DNA of 64,000 nt from Paenibacillus sp. DMB5. Lineage in GTDB: Bacteria; Bacillota; Bacilli; Paenibacillales; Paenibacillaceae. Position numbers and translations under genes: made by a program. The notes beneath the pieces were generated by a model that saw only the letters and a program-made list of their open reading frames with translations, had not been told where the DNA came from and did not search any database. Below are positions 1-8,673 of this stretch, piece by piece (the stretch's first letter is position 1; each line of letters begins with the position of its first letter). The DNA lies in NCBI RefSeq assembly GCF_001517085.1, contig NZ_LRAC01000131.1, forward strand, positions 1 through 64,000, written 5' to 3'.

Positions 1-1837
1 CGGCGATGGCTTCGGCGGCGCGCAGCCTGGCGGCGCGGGCCCAGACCATCGCCGCCGGCCGATTTACGCTGGCGCTGTTCGGAGCGTTCAGCGCCGGCAA
101 GTCCTCCTTCGCCAACGCCCTGCTGGGCGAAGACGTGCTGCCGGTGTCTCCGCATCCCGCCACAGCCGCCGTCGGCGCATTCTTGCGCCGGAGGGTGAAT
201 ACCGACACGGGGATGCCCTCATTACAATGAAGTCGCAGCAGGAATTCTGGGACGATATTGTCCATTCGTTTAATGTGCTGCAGCTGCCGGTGCCGCAGCG
301 GGAGACCTGGATCTCCGTCGCAGCCAATCTGCAGGCTGGCGGCCTGCACCCGTCGGCGCTGCCGCATATCGGCTTTCTGCGGGCTGCAGCGGCAGGCTGG
401 CAGAAGGCAGAAGCGCTGCTCGGTATAGTGCGGACGGTGGATCTGCAGGAATACCGCAGTCTGGTCGCAGACGAGACACAGGCCTGCTTCATTCAGGAGA
501 CGGATCTGTACTATGACTGCCCGCTTACCGCAAGCGGCATCGTGCTGGTCGATACACCGGGGGCAGATTCCCTGCATGCCCGCCATACCGGGGTAACCTT
601 CAGCTATATGAAGAATGCAGATGCCATCTGCTTCGTGACTTATTACAATCACGCCTTCTCCAAGGCGGACCGGGGGCTGCTGGCCCAGCTTGGCAGAATT
701 AAAGACAGCTTCGCCCTGGATAAAATGTTCTTTATCATTAATGCCTCTGACCTGGCCGGAAGTGAGGAAGAGCTGGAGGAGGTCAAGGCGCATGTGGCCG
801 GCAACCTGCGTGCTGGCGGCCTGACCAAGCCGCGGATTTATGCCTTATCCAGCCTGCTGGCTCTAGAAGGCAAAACAGGACTCGACCGTAACCGGTATGA
901 AGCATCCCGCTTCCGCAGCTTTGAGGACGCGCTGGCCCGGTTCGCCGGCGGGGAGCTGCCGCAGCTGTCGCTGCACGCCGCCAGGGACAGCATAGCTTCG
1001 GTGCGGCAGCAGGCCGAGGAATGGCGGGAGCTGGCAGCTGCCGAGGCAGGCAGACGGGAAGCAGGGCTGCAGGAGCTGCAGGCCCGTAAAGAAGCAGCCG
1101 GCAGGCGGCTTGCCCTGCTGGCGGCGGAAGAACGGCCGGCCAGTGATCTGCGGCGCGAAGGTGCAGAGCTGATCTATGATGTCGGCCAGCGGATTAGCTT
1201 CGCGCTGGGACGGTTCTTTCAGGAATCCTTTCATCCTTCCCTGCTGCGTGAGGATGCGCGTAATTTGAAGGAGATCTTTACTGCCTGCGGGCGGGAGCTG
1301 GAACGTACACTGCAGCGGGAGCTGGAGCAGGAGCTATGGGCCACGACCTTGCGGCTGGAGGCAGCCGGGAGGCGGCTTGCCGGCCAGGCTGCCCAGGCAG
1401 CGGCAGAAGAACTGGCTTTATCCGGCCGGGAGCTGCTGGAGAACGGGCAGGAGCACTGGGCTGGGCCGGAGAAGCTGGAGACCCGGCTGAGCCCGCTGGA
1501 CTGGCCGGCCTTCTGGAGCCGATTCAAATCGCCGCGCCATTTCTTCGAAGGCACAGGCCGTTCAGAGCTGCGTGCGGAAGCGGAGCCGCTGCTCAAAGAG
1601 GCTGTCACCAAGGCGGCTGAAGCGGAACAGAAGCTGCTGCTGGACTTCTATGCCGATGCCCTGAACACGGCATTAGGCCGTGCTGCATCCAGGCTGCAGG
1701 AAGCTTTGCAGGAACGGGAGGAAGCGATGTCAGAACTGCTGAGAGGAGGTGATTCGGCGGAGCACTGGAGTGGTATTGCCGCACAGCTGCAACGGCTGGA
1801 ACAGTCTTTCGGAGAACTTCTCAACAACGATCTGTGA
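1..1837 (+). pseudogene. Dynamin-family GTPase (DynA/YpbR-like), 3' part, frameshifted
   Basis: Bacterial dynamin-like GTPase, a family that binds and remodels membranes. The reading frame is already open at the window edge, so this is probably the second GTPase half of a two-module DynA-type protein. Frame 1 (from position 3) carries the P-loop GAFSAGKSS and the switch I region ending PHPATAAVGAF, then stops at 228-230. The family sequence resumes in another frame: upstream of the ATG at 227 that frame reads LAPEGEYRHGDALITMKS without a stop, which fits the region after switch I. It continues with the G3 motif VDTPG, the G4-like NASD and a long Ala/Glu/Leu-rich helical stalk. One missing base near 176-183 explains the break. 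I see no slippery site, so it is either a true mutation or a sequencing error. The stalk ends just before the purT leader. Confidence 0.8.
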
Positions 1838-1866
1838 AGTTTGTAGGAAAATGTCGAAGAACACTT

Positions 1867-1966
1867 GCAAATTAACCGCTGATGGAAGAAAATAAAGAAG
1901 CCTGGAAATTTACAATGAAACTGCTGTCCGTTTACAGAAACCTTGAAAATCAGCAGTTAAATTTGC
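1867..1966 (+). promoter_or_regulatory. Long-range helix in the purT leader, candidate cis-regulatory RNA
   Basis: The 17 bases at 1867-1883 (GCAAATTAACCGCTGAT) pair with 1949-1966 (ATCAGCAGTTAAATTTGC): 16 pairs, one mismatch and one bulged A. About 65 bases lie between, including a small CTGT/ACAG hairpin (1924-1937). The 3' arm ends a few bases before the purT ribosome binding site, so the helix could influence translation start. It does not match the guanine, ZTP or tetrahydrofolate riboswitch cores as I know them. The function is inferred from position only. Confidence 0.4.
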
Positions 1967-1986
1967 GAAAGAGGTTGGAATCGACA

Positions 1987-3177
1987 ATGTGGGGAGCTCC
2001 TTTTTCAGCCCAAAGCCGTAAGCTGCTGCTCCTGGGCAGCGGAGAATTGGGTAAAGAAGTCATTATCGAAGCTCAGCGCCTTGGCGTAGAGACCGTAGCA
2101 GTAGACCGTTATCCGGATGCCCCTGCGATGGGCGTTGCTCATCGTTCTTATGTCATTGATATGCTCGACGCAGAGGCACTCCAAGCATTGATCCGTAAGG
2201 AGAAGCCCGACCTTATTGTGCCGGAGATTGAAGCGATTGCCACACATGCACTGCTGGAGCTGGAGGCGGAAGGCTTTAATGTCGTCCCTACAGCCCGTGC
2301 AGCCCGGCTGACGATGGACCGTGAAGGCATCCGCCGGCTGGCAGCAGAGGAGCTTGGCCTGCCGACCGCACCGTACCGGTTCGCAGACAGTCTGGAAGAG
2401 CTGCGCGCAGCGCTTGAAGAGCTTGGCACACCTTGTGTGATTAAGCCGATCATGAGCTCGTCCGGCAAAGGGCAGAGCATTTGCAGACAGCCTGAGGATG
2501 CCGAGAGCAGCTGGAATATTGCACTTGAAGGCGCCCGTGCTAAAGGGACACGAGTCATCGTCGAAGGGTTCGTTACGTTTGAGAGTGAAATTACCCTGCT
2601 GACGGTCCGGACGGTAAGCGGCACTGTATTCTGCCCGCCGATCGGTCATATCCAGAAGGACGGGGATTATGTTGAATCCTGGCAGCCGCATCAGATGAGC
2701 CCTGATCAGCTGGCAGAGGCACAGTCCATTGCCCGTGCAGTTACCGATCAGCTTGGCGGACTGGGGATTTTTGGAGTTGAGCTGTTTCTTACGGAGCAGG
2801 GGGTATTGTTCAGCGAAGTATCACCAAGACCGCATGATACCGGCATGGTTACAATGATTACACAGGATTTATCGGAATTTGCTCTGCATGTCAGAGCCAT
2901 TCTTGGATTTCCGCTGGACTCGGTGACGTTAATGACACCGGGGGCATCGGCTACCCTGAAGGCGGAGGCTGAAGGACAAGCCTTCACAATCTCCGGCATC
3001 GGTGAGGCGCTGGCACTGCCGCGCACACAGGTAAGGGTATTCGGCAAACCTGAAATCCGTCCTGGTCGGCGGATGGCAGTAGCCTTAAGTGCGGCGGAAG
3101 ATGTGAATATCGCGCGGACGGCAGCTAATAGGGCGGCGTCTATGCTAAAAGTGGAGGTATATGAGGATGAACAGTAG
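1987..3177 (+). CDS. purT: Formate-dependent phosphoribosylglycinamide formyltransferase PurT
   Basis: ATP-grasp enzyme that formylates GAR with formate and ATP in the third step of purine synthesis, a folate-independent alternative to PurN. The N-terminus RKLLLLGSGELGKEV and the stretches AVDRYPDAPAMGVAHRS and VPEIEAIATHALLELE are near-diagnostic for PurT. The ATP-grasp loop SSSGKGQS and the metal-binding end FSEVSPRPHDTGMVT are intact. The frame is open from an ATG at 1882, but homology begins at MWGAPFSAQSRK, and the ATG at 1987 follows a GAGG box, giving 396 residues against about 392 in E. coli. The upstream ATG lies inside the leader helix. The 3' end overlaps the acetyltransferase start by 17 bases, so the two are probably cotranscribed. 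Confidence 0.95.
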   Translation: MWGAPFSAQSRKLLLLGSGELGKEVIIEAQRLGVETVAVDRYPDAPAMGVAHRSYVIDMLDAEALQALIRKEKPDLIVPEIEAIATHALLELEAEGFNVVPTARAARLTMDREGIRRLAAEELGLPTAPYRFADSLEELRAALEELGTPCVIKPIMSSSGKGQSICRQPEDAESSWNIALEGARAKGTRVIVEGFVTFESEITLLTVRTVSGTVFCPPIGHIQKDGDYVESWQPHQMSPDQLAEAQSIARAVTDQLGGLGIFGVELFLTEQGVLFSEVSPRPHDTGMVTMITQDLSEFALHVRAILGFPLDSVTLMTPGASATLKAEAEGQAFTISGIGEALALPRTQVRVFGKPEIRPGRRMAVALSAAEDVNIARTAANRAASMLKVEVYEDEQ

Positions 3178-3631
3178 TACTCAGGAGCAGGTACTGCAAA
3201 TTCGCAAATGGGGTGCAAGTGATCTGGAGAGAGTTACAGCCCTTTTGCGTGAATTCGGCTATCCGACAACGCTTAGCGTGATGAAAGAGAGAATGGAAGG
3301 CATGGAGCATGATCCGTTCCATTGCACAATGGTTGCTGAGCTGGACAATGAGGTTGTGGGAATGATTGATCTTCATCAGGTTAAATCCTATTATAAGCAG
3401 GCAGACTGCATTACGGAAATTACCGCGCTGATCGTATCAGAGGAGCTCAGAGGACATGGTCTTGGCAAAAGACTGGTCGCTGCAGCTGAAGAATGGGCCC
3501 GCCAGAAAGGCTGCTGCCAGCTGTTCCTGAGAAGCGGCAACCGTGTAGAGCGCGCACCGGCGCACGCTTTTTACCGTCATATCGGATTTGAGAAAAGCGC
3601 AGGCTACCGCTTCAGCAAAGCCCTGCTGTAA
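3161..3631 (+). CDS. GNAT-family N-acetyltransferase
   Basis: Acetyl-CoA-dependent transferase of the GNAT fold, with unknown substrate. The acetyl-CoA pyrophosphate loop is visible as VSEELRGHGLGKRLV (R/Q-x-x-G-x-G/A type), followed by helix 3 and the C-terminal HAFYRHIGFEKSAGYRF, a typical GNAT motif B. At 156 residues it has the normal single-domain length. GGAGG lies just before the ATG at 3161; a second in-frame ATG at 3167 is an alternative. It overlaps the end of purT, which suggests translational coupling, although no functional link to purine synthesis is obvious. A terminator follows at 3653. Confidence 0.85.
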   Translation: MRMNSSTQEQVLQIRKWGASDLERVTALLREFGYPTTLSVMKERMEGMEHDPFHCTMVAELDNEVVGMIDLHQVKSYYKQADCITEITALIVSEELRGHGLGKRLVAAAEEWARQKGCCQLFLRSGNRVERAPAHAFYRHIGFEKSAGYRFSKALL

Positions 3632-3652
3632 ATCTTATACGTGCAATCATCC

Positions 3653-3683
3653 CCATCCCGGAGCTAACGGGATGGTTTTTTTT
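3653..3683 (+). terminator. Rho-independent terminator after purT-GNAT
   Basis: Perfect 8-bp stem CCATCCCG/CGGGATGG with a 7-base loop, followed by an eight-T run. It ends the purT-acetyltransferase unit. Confidence 0.9.
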
Positions 3684-4037
3684 GTTCCATTATCAAAGAA
3701 CGTTCAGACTTTATCCGGAAGCCGGCATTAGCCGTTACATTGCCCTTAAGTTCACATAGTCCAGTTGTATTATGTACTGTCTTTTTTACGTTCTTTCAGC
3801 ATCGCCCTGATAAATTGCCGCCCCCGCGAAAAATTCTTCATGTTGACCCTTGCCAAACGGGCAGACTAATATTATAGTGAAATGCCCGCCAGTTTTGCAG
3901 ACTTATTTGTTATAAACAAAAACAGAGGGAAGTGAAACAGCCGGGGCATTTTTTTACCCTTAGAGAGATCCGGACAGCCCTGGACTCATTTCCGCTATTT
4001 CATAGAAATATATTATTAATTCAAAGAGGGATGAAGC
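3684..4037 (+). promoter_or_regulatory. Leader of the sugar-sensing operon with candidate sigma-A promoter
   Basis: This 354-bp gap holds no gene. A plausible sigma-A promoter is TTGACC at 3843-3848 and TAATAT at 3867-3872 with an 18-bp spacer; TATAGT at 3873-3878 is an alternative -10. The distance to the regulator ATG (4038) leaves a leader of about 160 bases. The ribosome binding site is AAAGAGGG. I see no strong cre site or operator here. Confidence 0.45.
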
Positions 4038-5687
4038 ATGTATAAACTGATTCTTGCCGAAGACGAAGAAGATGTGCGGGAAGGAATAATTGCCCAGATT
4101 GACTGGGCGCAATACGGCTTTGAAGTGGTGGACCAGGCGGAGAACGGGCGGGAAGCGGCAGACGCCATTGACCGGCTGCTGCCGGATGTAGTTGTAACAG
4201 ATATCCAGATGCCGTTCATGAACGGCCTGCAGCTGGCCGAATGGATTCGCAGCCGCCATCCTAATACAAAGATCATCATCCTGACCGGTTATGATGAGTT
4301 TGAGTACGCCCAGAAGGCAATTAAGCTGCAGATTGATGAGTACATTTTGAAACCGTTCTCATCACAGGAGCTGATTGATGTACTTCTTAAGGTAAGGGCT
4401 GCTATTGAAGCAGAGATCGCGGAGAAGGAGAATGTGTATGTACTGACCGAGCATTACCGCAAGAGCCTGCCGGTGCTCCGGGAGCAGTTCCTCTCCTCGC
4501 TGGTGTCCCGCCGTCTGCCGCTGAAGGAGATCAGTGACAAAAGCATGGAATACAGCATAGACCTTGCCGGCAGGCAATTTCAGGCTTCGGTTATCAGCAT
4601 TGACTATATTCATACCGGAGAAGATCAGGGGACTGGGGTAAGCAGACATGTGTCGCTACGCGATACGGGCGATCATAACCTGCAGCTGTTTGCCATTCTG
4701 AATATTGCCGAGGAGATATGCCAGAAGCATGAATTCGGCAAAGTATTTATTCACCGTGATGATGTCGTGCTGCTGTCTGTCAGTCAAGCGGCAGAAGAAG
4801 CGGAGATTACCGGCAATACGTTGACGGTTCTTGAAGAGATCCGCCAGAATGTGCAGCGCTTTCTCAAGCTGACGGTGACTGCCGGGGCCGGAACGGTCTG
4901 CCAGTCGGCAGGCATGCTGTTCAATTCCTTTGCTGATGCAATGCAGGCACTGGATTACAGGCTCATTCTTGGAAACAATAGAGTGATCTGGATCGAGGAT
5001 GTCGAGTCCAGGTCCAATCAGCTGCTGGCGTTTGATGAACTGACCCAGCAGTCCCTGATCCGTACGATCAAACTGGGAACGGTGCAGGAGTTGAAGGAAG
5101 TTGTGGACGAACTGTTCGGCGGGCTGGATACTGCGCATGTGTCCACACAGGATTATCAGATTTTTCTGCTGGAGATTATAACATCTATCCTTCGTGTAGC
5201 CAAAGAGTCGGGCACGGAAGCTGCGGATTTCATCGGTTCCGGCATTTCCACGCTGTCCGAAATCAATAAATTCAATAATATGGGTGAAGCGAAGCAGTGG
5301 ATTATCAGTATCTGCACCAGGCTGATGGACACGATCGCCTCTGAACGCCAGTCCAGCTATAAACAGCTGATTGATCAGGCCAAGGAGTATATCCGCAGCC
5401 ACTATGAGGAGTCCGACATCTCCATCGGGCGGGTCTGCCAGCATCTGCATATCAGCACAGGTTATTTCAGCAGTATTTTTAAAAAAGAGATGAAGATGAC
5501 CTTTGTCAGCTATCTGCTGCAGATCCGCCTGGAAGCGGCCAAGGAGCTGCTCCGTTCCACAGAGCTGAAGGCGTTTGAAATAGCGGAAAAGATCGGCTTC
5601 TCCGATCCGAATTATTTCAGCTTCTGTTTCCGCAAAAAATACGGGCAGTCGCCCAAAGAGTATAAGAACAGCTCCCGGGGAGGATAA
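4038..5687 (+). CDS. Two-component response regulator, YesN/AraC type
   Basis: Cytoplasmic transcription factor of the REC-AraC class. The N-terminal receiver has the acidic pocket AEDEED, phospho-acceptor Asp55 in VVTDIQMP and the conserved Lys in EYILKPFSS. A linker of about 270 residues follows. The C-terminus holds two AraC helix-turn-helix units (from about residue 450), with HLHISTGYFSSIFKKE and AEKIGFSDPNYFSFCFRKK. Length 549 is typical. The ATG at 4038 has AAAGAGGG upstream. It is followed within a few bases by the matching YesM-type kinase, then a sugar-binding lipoprotein and mglBAC. The natural inference is that it activates mglB when sugar is present; the direct repeats at 8538-8582 are candidate binding sites. 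Confidence 0.93.
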   Translation: MYKLILAEDEEDVREGIIAQIDWAQYGFEVVDQAENGREAADAIDRLLPDVVVTDIQMPFMNGLQLAEWIRSRHPNTKIIILTGYDEFEYAQKAIKLQIDEYILKPFSSQELIDVLLKVRAAIEAEIAEKENVYVLTEHYRKSLPVLREQFLSSLVSRRLPLKEISDKSMEYSIDLAGRQFQASVISIDYIHTGEDQGTGVSRHVSLRDTGDHNLQLFAILNIAEEICQKHEFGKVFIHRDDVVLLSVSQAAEEAEITGNTLTVLEEIRQNVQRFLKLTVTAGAGTVCQSAGMLFNSFADAMQALDYRLILGNNRVIWIEDVESRSNQLLAFDELTQQSLIRTIKLGTVQELKEVVDELFGGLDTAHVSTQDYQIFLLEIITSILRVAKESGTEAADFIGSGISTLSEINKFNNMGEAKQWIISICTRLMDTIASERQSSYKQLIDQAKEYIRSHYEESDISIGRVCQHLHISTGYFSSIFKKEMKMTFVSYLLQIRLEAAKELLRSTELKAFEIAEKIGFSDPNYFSFCFRKKYGQSPKEYKNSSRGG

Positions 5688-5690
5688 GTG

Positions 5691-7517
5691 ATGAACAAAA
5701 GCAAGGGGGATTTCTTCCCGCTGCGTCCGCAGTCCGGCCAGCGCGGCCGGATGCGCCTCTCTGCCAAGCTGCGGAGCATCCAGCTGATTATTACCCTTTC
5801 CTTTACGGCAGTGGCTGTTCTTGTAGCAGTCATTGTCGCTTTTATGCTGTACAACAAATTTGCCAAGACGGCGGAGGAGAACGCCAACCTGAATATGCAG
5901 CAGATTATTGAACAGGTTAATTACAACCTGGAGCTGTATGTAAAGGGAATGAGCAATATTTTTGATACGGCGGAGAAGCAGATTACATCAAGTGCATCCA
6001 TAGACTCGCCGCTGCTCTATGAACGGATGGATACCTTGATGAGCAGCCGCGAGGACCTGGTTTCTGTAGCCGTTTTTACCCCTCAGGGGCAGTATGTCGT
6101 CGGTACACCGGGTCAAAGCATGCGGCTTAATACACAGCTGCATAGCCAGAGCTGGTTCACCAGCGCCCTGAAAACGCCGGACATTTCATACTCCGCACCG
6201 CATATCCAGAATTTGTTCAAGGGAAAATATACCTGGGTCGTGTCCATCAGCAAAATGATCCAGTACAAGCAGGACGGGGAACTGAAGTCAGGCATTCTGC
6301 TGATTGATTTTAACTTCCGGACCATTGATCAGCTCAGCCGCCAGGTCAAGCTGGGCAAGCGCGGATATGCTTATATCCTGGACCCGCTGGGGAATATCGT
6401 CTACCATCCGCAGCAGCAGCTGATATACGCCGGCCTGAAGTATGAGAATGTGGAGCCGGTGCTTGAGTATGCTTACCGGAGCTACCTCGATGAATCAACC
6501 GGGGAAAAGCGGTTTATTACCGTCCGGACAGTGAAAGAGACGGGCTGGAAAATCGTCGGCGTCGCCTATTACGATGAGATTGTAACGACAAAACGCGACC
6601 TGAACCAGTTCCTGATCTGGTTTCTGGCCGCGGTTATCCTGTGTGTTATCGCGGTTTCCGTCTTCCTCTCCTGGCTGATTGCCAGCCCTATCCGCAAGCT
6701 GGAGCGGACGGTTAAGCAGGTTGGTGACGGGGATCTTAATACGCCGATCAATGTGAGCGGCGCATATGAGGTAGAGCAGCTGTCCAGGCGGTTCAACCTG
6801 ATGCTGCAGCGGATCCGCCAGCTGATGGACCAGATCATCTACGAGCAGGAGACGAAGCGCAAGGGTGAGCTGGAGGTGCTGCAGTCGCAGATTAACCCTC
6901 ATTTTCTGTACAATACGCTGAATTCTGTCGTCCGTCTGGCTGAACGCGGCAAAAATGATGAGGTCATCACAATGATCCAGTCGCTATCGAAGTTCTTCCG
7001 GATCAGTCTCAGTAAAGGAAACAACATCATTACCGTTCAGGAGGAGCTCGATCATATCCGCCATTATCTGGTGATTCAGAGCTTCCGGTTCAAAAATAAA
7101 TTCCGGTTCGAAATCAGGGCGCAGGAGGAAGTACTGCCGCTTCAGACGATTAAGCTGATTCTGCAGCCAATTGTAGAGAACGCGCTGTACCACGGCATTG
7201 AAATGTCGCCCGATGAGGGGCTGGTGCTGATTACTGCGGAGCTGCAGGATGATCTTATTATTATCAAAATCAGCGATAACGGGATCGGCATGTCCAGAGA
7301 GACGCTGAATACGATCCTGAGCGGCGGCGCAAAAAGCGGCAGCGGCTCAGGTGTCGGGGTACGCAATGTCAACGAAAGAATCGGACTCTATTACGGCCGC
7401 GAATTCGGGCTTGCTTTTGAAAGTGAGCTGGAAGAGGGGACAACGGTAACGATTGTTTTTCCGGCGGTTAGCAGCAGTGCAAAACCAGAGAGTATAGAGG
7501 GGGAGGAGCCTGTATGA
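5691..7517 (+). CDS. Sensor histidine kinase, YesM type
   Basis: Membrane sensor kinase paired with the preceding regulator. It has a TM helix near residues 26-48, an extracytoplasmic Cache-like sensing domain to about residue 300, a second TM helix (about 303-328), a HAMP segment, a His_kinase box SQINPHFLYNTLN with His404, and a HATPase domain with ENALYHG, DNGIGM and GVGVRNV. The ATG at 5691 sits 7 bases after GGGGAGG; the GTG at 5688 is too close to it. Its stop overlaps the next ATG (ATGA at 7514), so kinase and lipoprotein are coupled. YesM kinases often use a dedicated extracytoplasmic binding protein as co-sensor, which fits this arrangement. Confidence 0.93.
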   Translation: MNKSKGDFFPLRPQSGQRGRMRLSAKLRSIQLIITLSFTAVAVLVAVIVAFMLYNKFAKTAEENANLNMQQIIEQVNYNLELYVKGMSNIFDTAEKQITSSASIDSPLLYERMDTLMSSREDLVSVAVFTPQGQYVVGTPGQSMRLNTQLHSQSWFTSALKTPDISYSAPHIQNLFKGKYTWVVSISKMIQYKQDGELKSGILLIDFNFRTIDQLSRQVKLGKRGYAYILDPLGNIVYHPQQQLIYAGLKYENVEPVLEYAYRSYLDESTGEKRFITVRTVKETGWKIVGVAYYDEIVTTKRDLNQFLIWFLAAVILCVIAVSVFLSWLIASPIRKLERTVKQVGDGDLNTPINVSGAYEVEQLSRRFNLMLQRIRQLMDQIIYEQETKRKGELEVLQSQINPHFLYNTLNSVVRLAERGKNDEVITMIQSLSKFFRISLSKGNNIITVQEELDHIRHYLVIQSFRFKNKFRFEIRAQEEVLPLQTIKLILQPIVENALYHGIEMSPDEGLVLITAELQDDLIIIKISDNGIGMSRETLNTILSGGAKSGSGSGVGVRNVNERIGLYYGREFGLAFESELEEGTTVTIVFPAVSSSAKPESIEGEEPV

Positions 7518-8536
7518 AGATCATACGACTAATGCTGACGCTGCTGATGTGCGGGCTTGTCTGGGTGTCGGTTACCTCCTGCTTTAATACGTCGCCTGTC
7601 TACATCAATACTAAGAACACACGTAACATCCATATGATCGTTAAGATGAACAAGGGGGATTACTGGAATACGGTCAAGCTCGGTGCAGAAGCGGCTGCCA
7701 AGGAGTTCAATGTCAATCTTACGTTCAAAGCGCCGGAATCTGAGAGCATGATTGATGAGCAGGTGGCCATGGTAGAGGATTCGATCAGCAAGCACGCAGA
7801 TGCTATTATACTGGCGGCCAGCAGCTATATGGGGCTCGCTCAGGTGGTCGATCAGGCGGCTTATTCCAAAATCCCGGTTATTTCGGTTGATGCCGAGGTC
7901 GGCTCTGCAAAGGTACGGTCCTATGTCGGCTCCAACGGCTATGAGGCCGGCCAGAAATCTGCCGAGCGTCTGATTAACTTGCTGAACGGGACCGGGGAAA
8001 TCGGCATTCTTAACTTTACCAGCGCCCCCCTGAACGGGGAGCATGAGAGCAGCTCAATTGATTACGGCGCCCGGGATGCCGATGAACGGGAAAAGGGTTT
8101 TCTGAACTACGCCGCCCGTTATCCCAACATTCATGTGGTGCAGATTTCATATACCACCTCGAGTACCGCCGAAGCTGAGGAATTGACCCGGCAGATGCTG
8201 AAGAACCATCCGGCGCTGCGGGGAATCGCGACACTGAACGAGACGGCCTCGCAGGGAGCAGGCAAGGTGATTCAGAGCATGGGACTTGATAATATTATCA
8301 GAATGGTCGCTTTTGACAGCTCTCCATCCATGCTGGAGCTGCTGCAGAACGGCACCGTTCAGGCGACTGTCATCCAGAATCCGTTCAGCAACGGCTATCT
8401 GGCAGTGAAATATGCGGTGGAAGCGGTGCAGGGGATGGACGTGCCGGAGCGTGTGGATACCGGGACTAAGCTGATTGATCTGGACAATATGCTGTATCCG
8501 GAGAACCAGAAGCTGCTGTTTCCATTCGTAAAATAG
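7514..8536 (+). CDS. Periplasmic-binding-protein-like lipoprotein, probable co-sensor for the YesM kinase
   Basis: Sugar-binding protein of the RbsB/MglB superfamily (peripla_BP_4), anchored as a lipoprotein: hydrophobic leader, then SVTSC with Cys23. Two lobes are visible from IHMIVKMNKGDYWNTVKLGA onward, with AIILAASS, IPVISVDAEV, NFTSAPLN and MVAFDSSPSMLELL. It overlaps the kinase gene by four bases but is separated from mglB by 137 bp with its own regulatory signals. It is therefore expressed with the two-component pair rather than with the transporter. The inferred role is to bind the sugar and present it to the kinase. It may instead be a second low-level transport receptor. Confidence 0.8.
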   Translation: MKIIRLMLTLLMCGLVWVSVTSCFNTSPVYINTKNTRNIHMIVKMNKGDYWNTVKLGAEAAAKEFNVNLTFKAPESESMIDEQVAMVEDSISKHADAIILAASSYMGLAQVVDQAAYSKIPVISVDAEVGSAKVRSYVGSNGYEAGQKSAERLINLLNGTGEIGILNFTSAPLNGEHESSSIDYGARDADEREKGFLNYAARYPNIHVVQISYTTSSTAEAEELTRQMLKNHPALRGIATLNETASQGAGKVIQSMGLDNIIRMVAFDSSPSMLELLQNGTVQATVIQNPFSNGYLAVKYAVEAVQGMDVPERVDTGTKLIDLDNMLYPENQKLLFPFVK

Positions 8537-8537
8537 G

Positions 8538-8612
8538 ATTTTTATGATATTAGAATTTTTATAAAAGACAGTAGTATTTTATATTCGCAACCGTTTTCAT
8601 GTGGGGCATAAT
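8538..8612 (+). promoter_or_regulatory. mglB control region: direct repeats, cre-like site, -10 box
   Basis: ATTTTTAT occurs at 8538-8545 and 8555-8562 (17-bp pitch), with a related ATTTTAT at 8576-8582. Such direct repeats suit an AraC-type regulator. TCGCAACCGTTTTCA at 8585-8599 matches the CcpA cre consensus at all but one fixed position. CATAAT at 8607-8612 can serve as -10, with only a poor -35 (TTCGCA) overlapped by the cre-like site. That is the pattern of an activator-dependent, catabolite-repressed promoter. All assignments are by sequence inspection. Confidence 0.45.
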
Positions 8613-8673
8613 AAGGATGTGCCTGAGACACGGACACACTAATAAAGAAACATCACCAGGAGGTCATTAAATT

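Noticed and set aside
176..230. Programmed ribosomal frameshift in the dynamin gene
   Set aside because: No slippery heptamer, stop-codon context or downstream pseudoknot is visible, and the family is not known to use frameshifting.
1838..1986. Guanine or ZTP riboswitch before purT
   Set aside because: The conserved core sequences and pseudoknot elements are absent. Only the long helix remains as a candidate.
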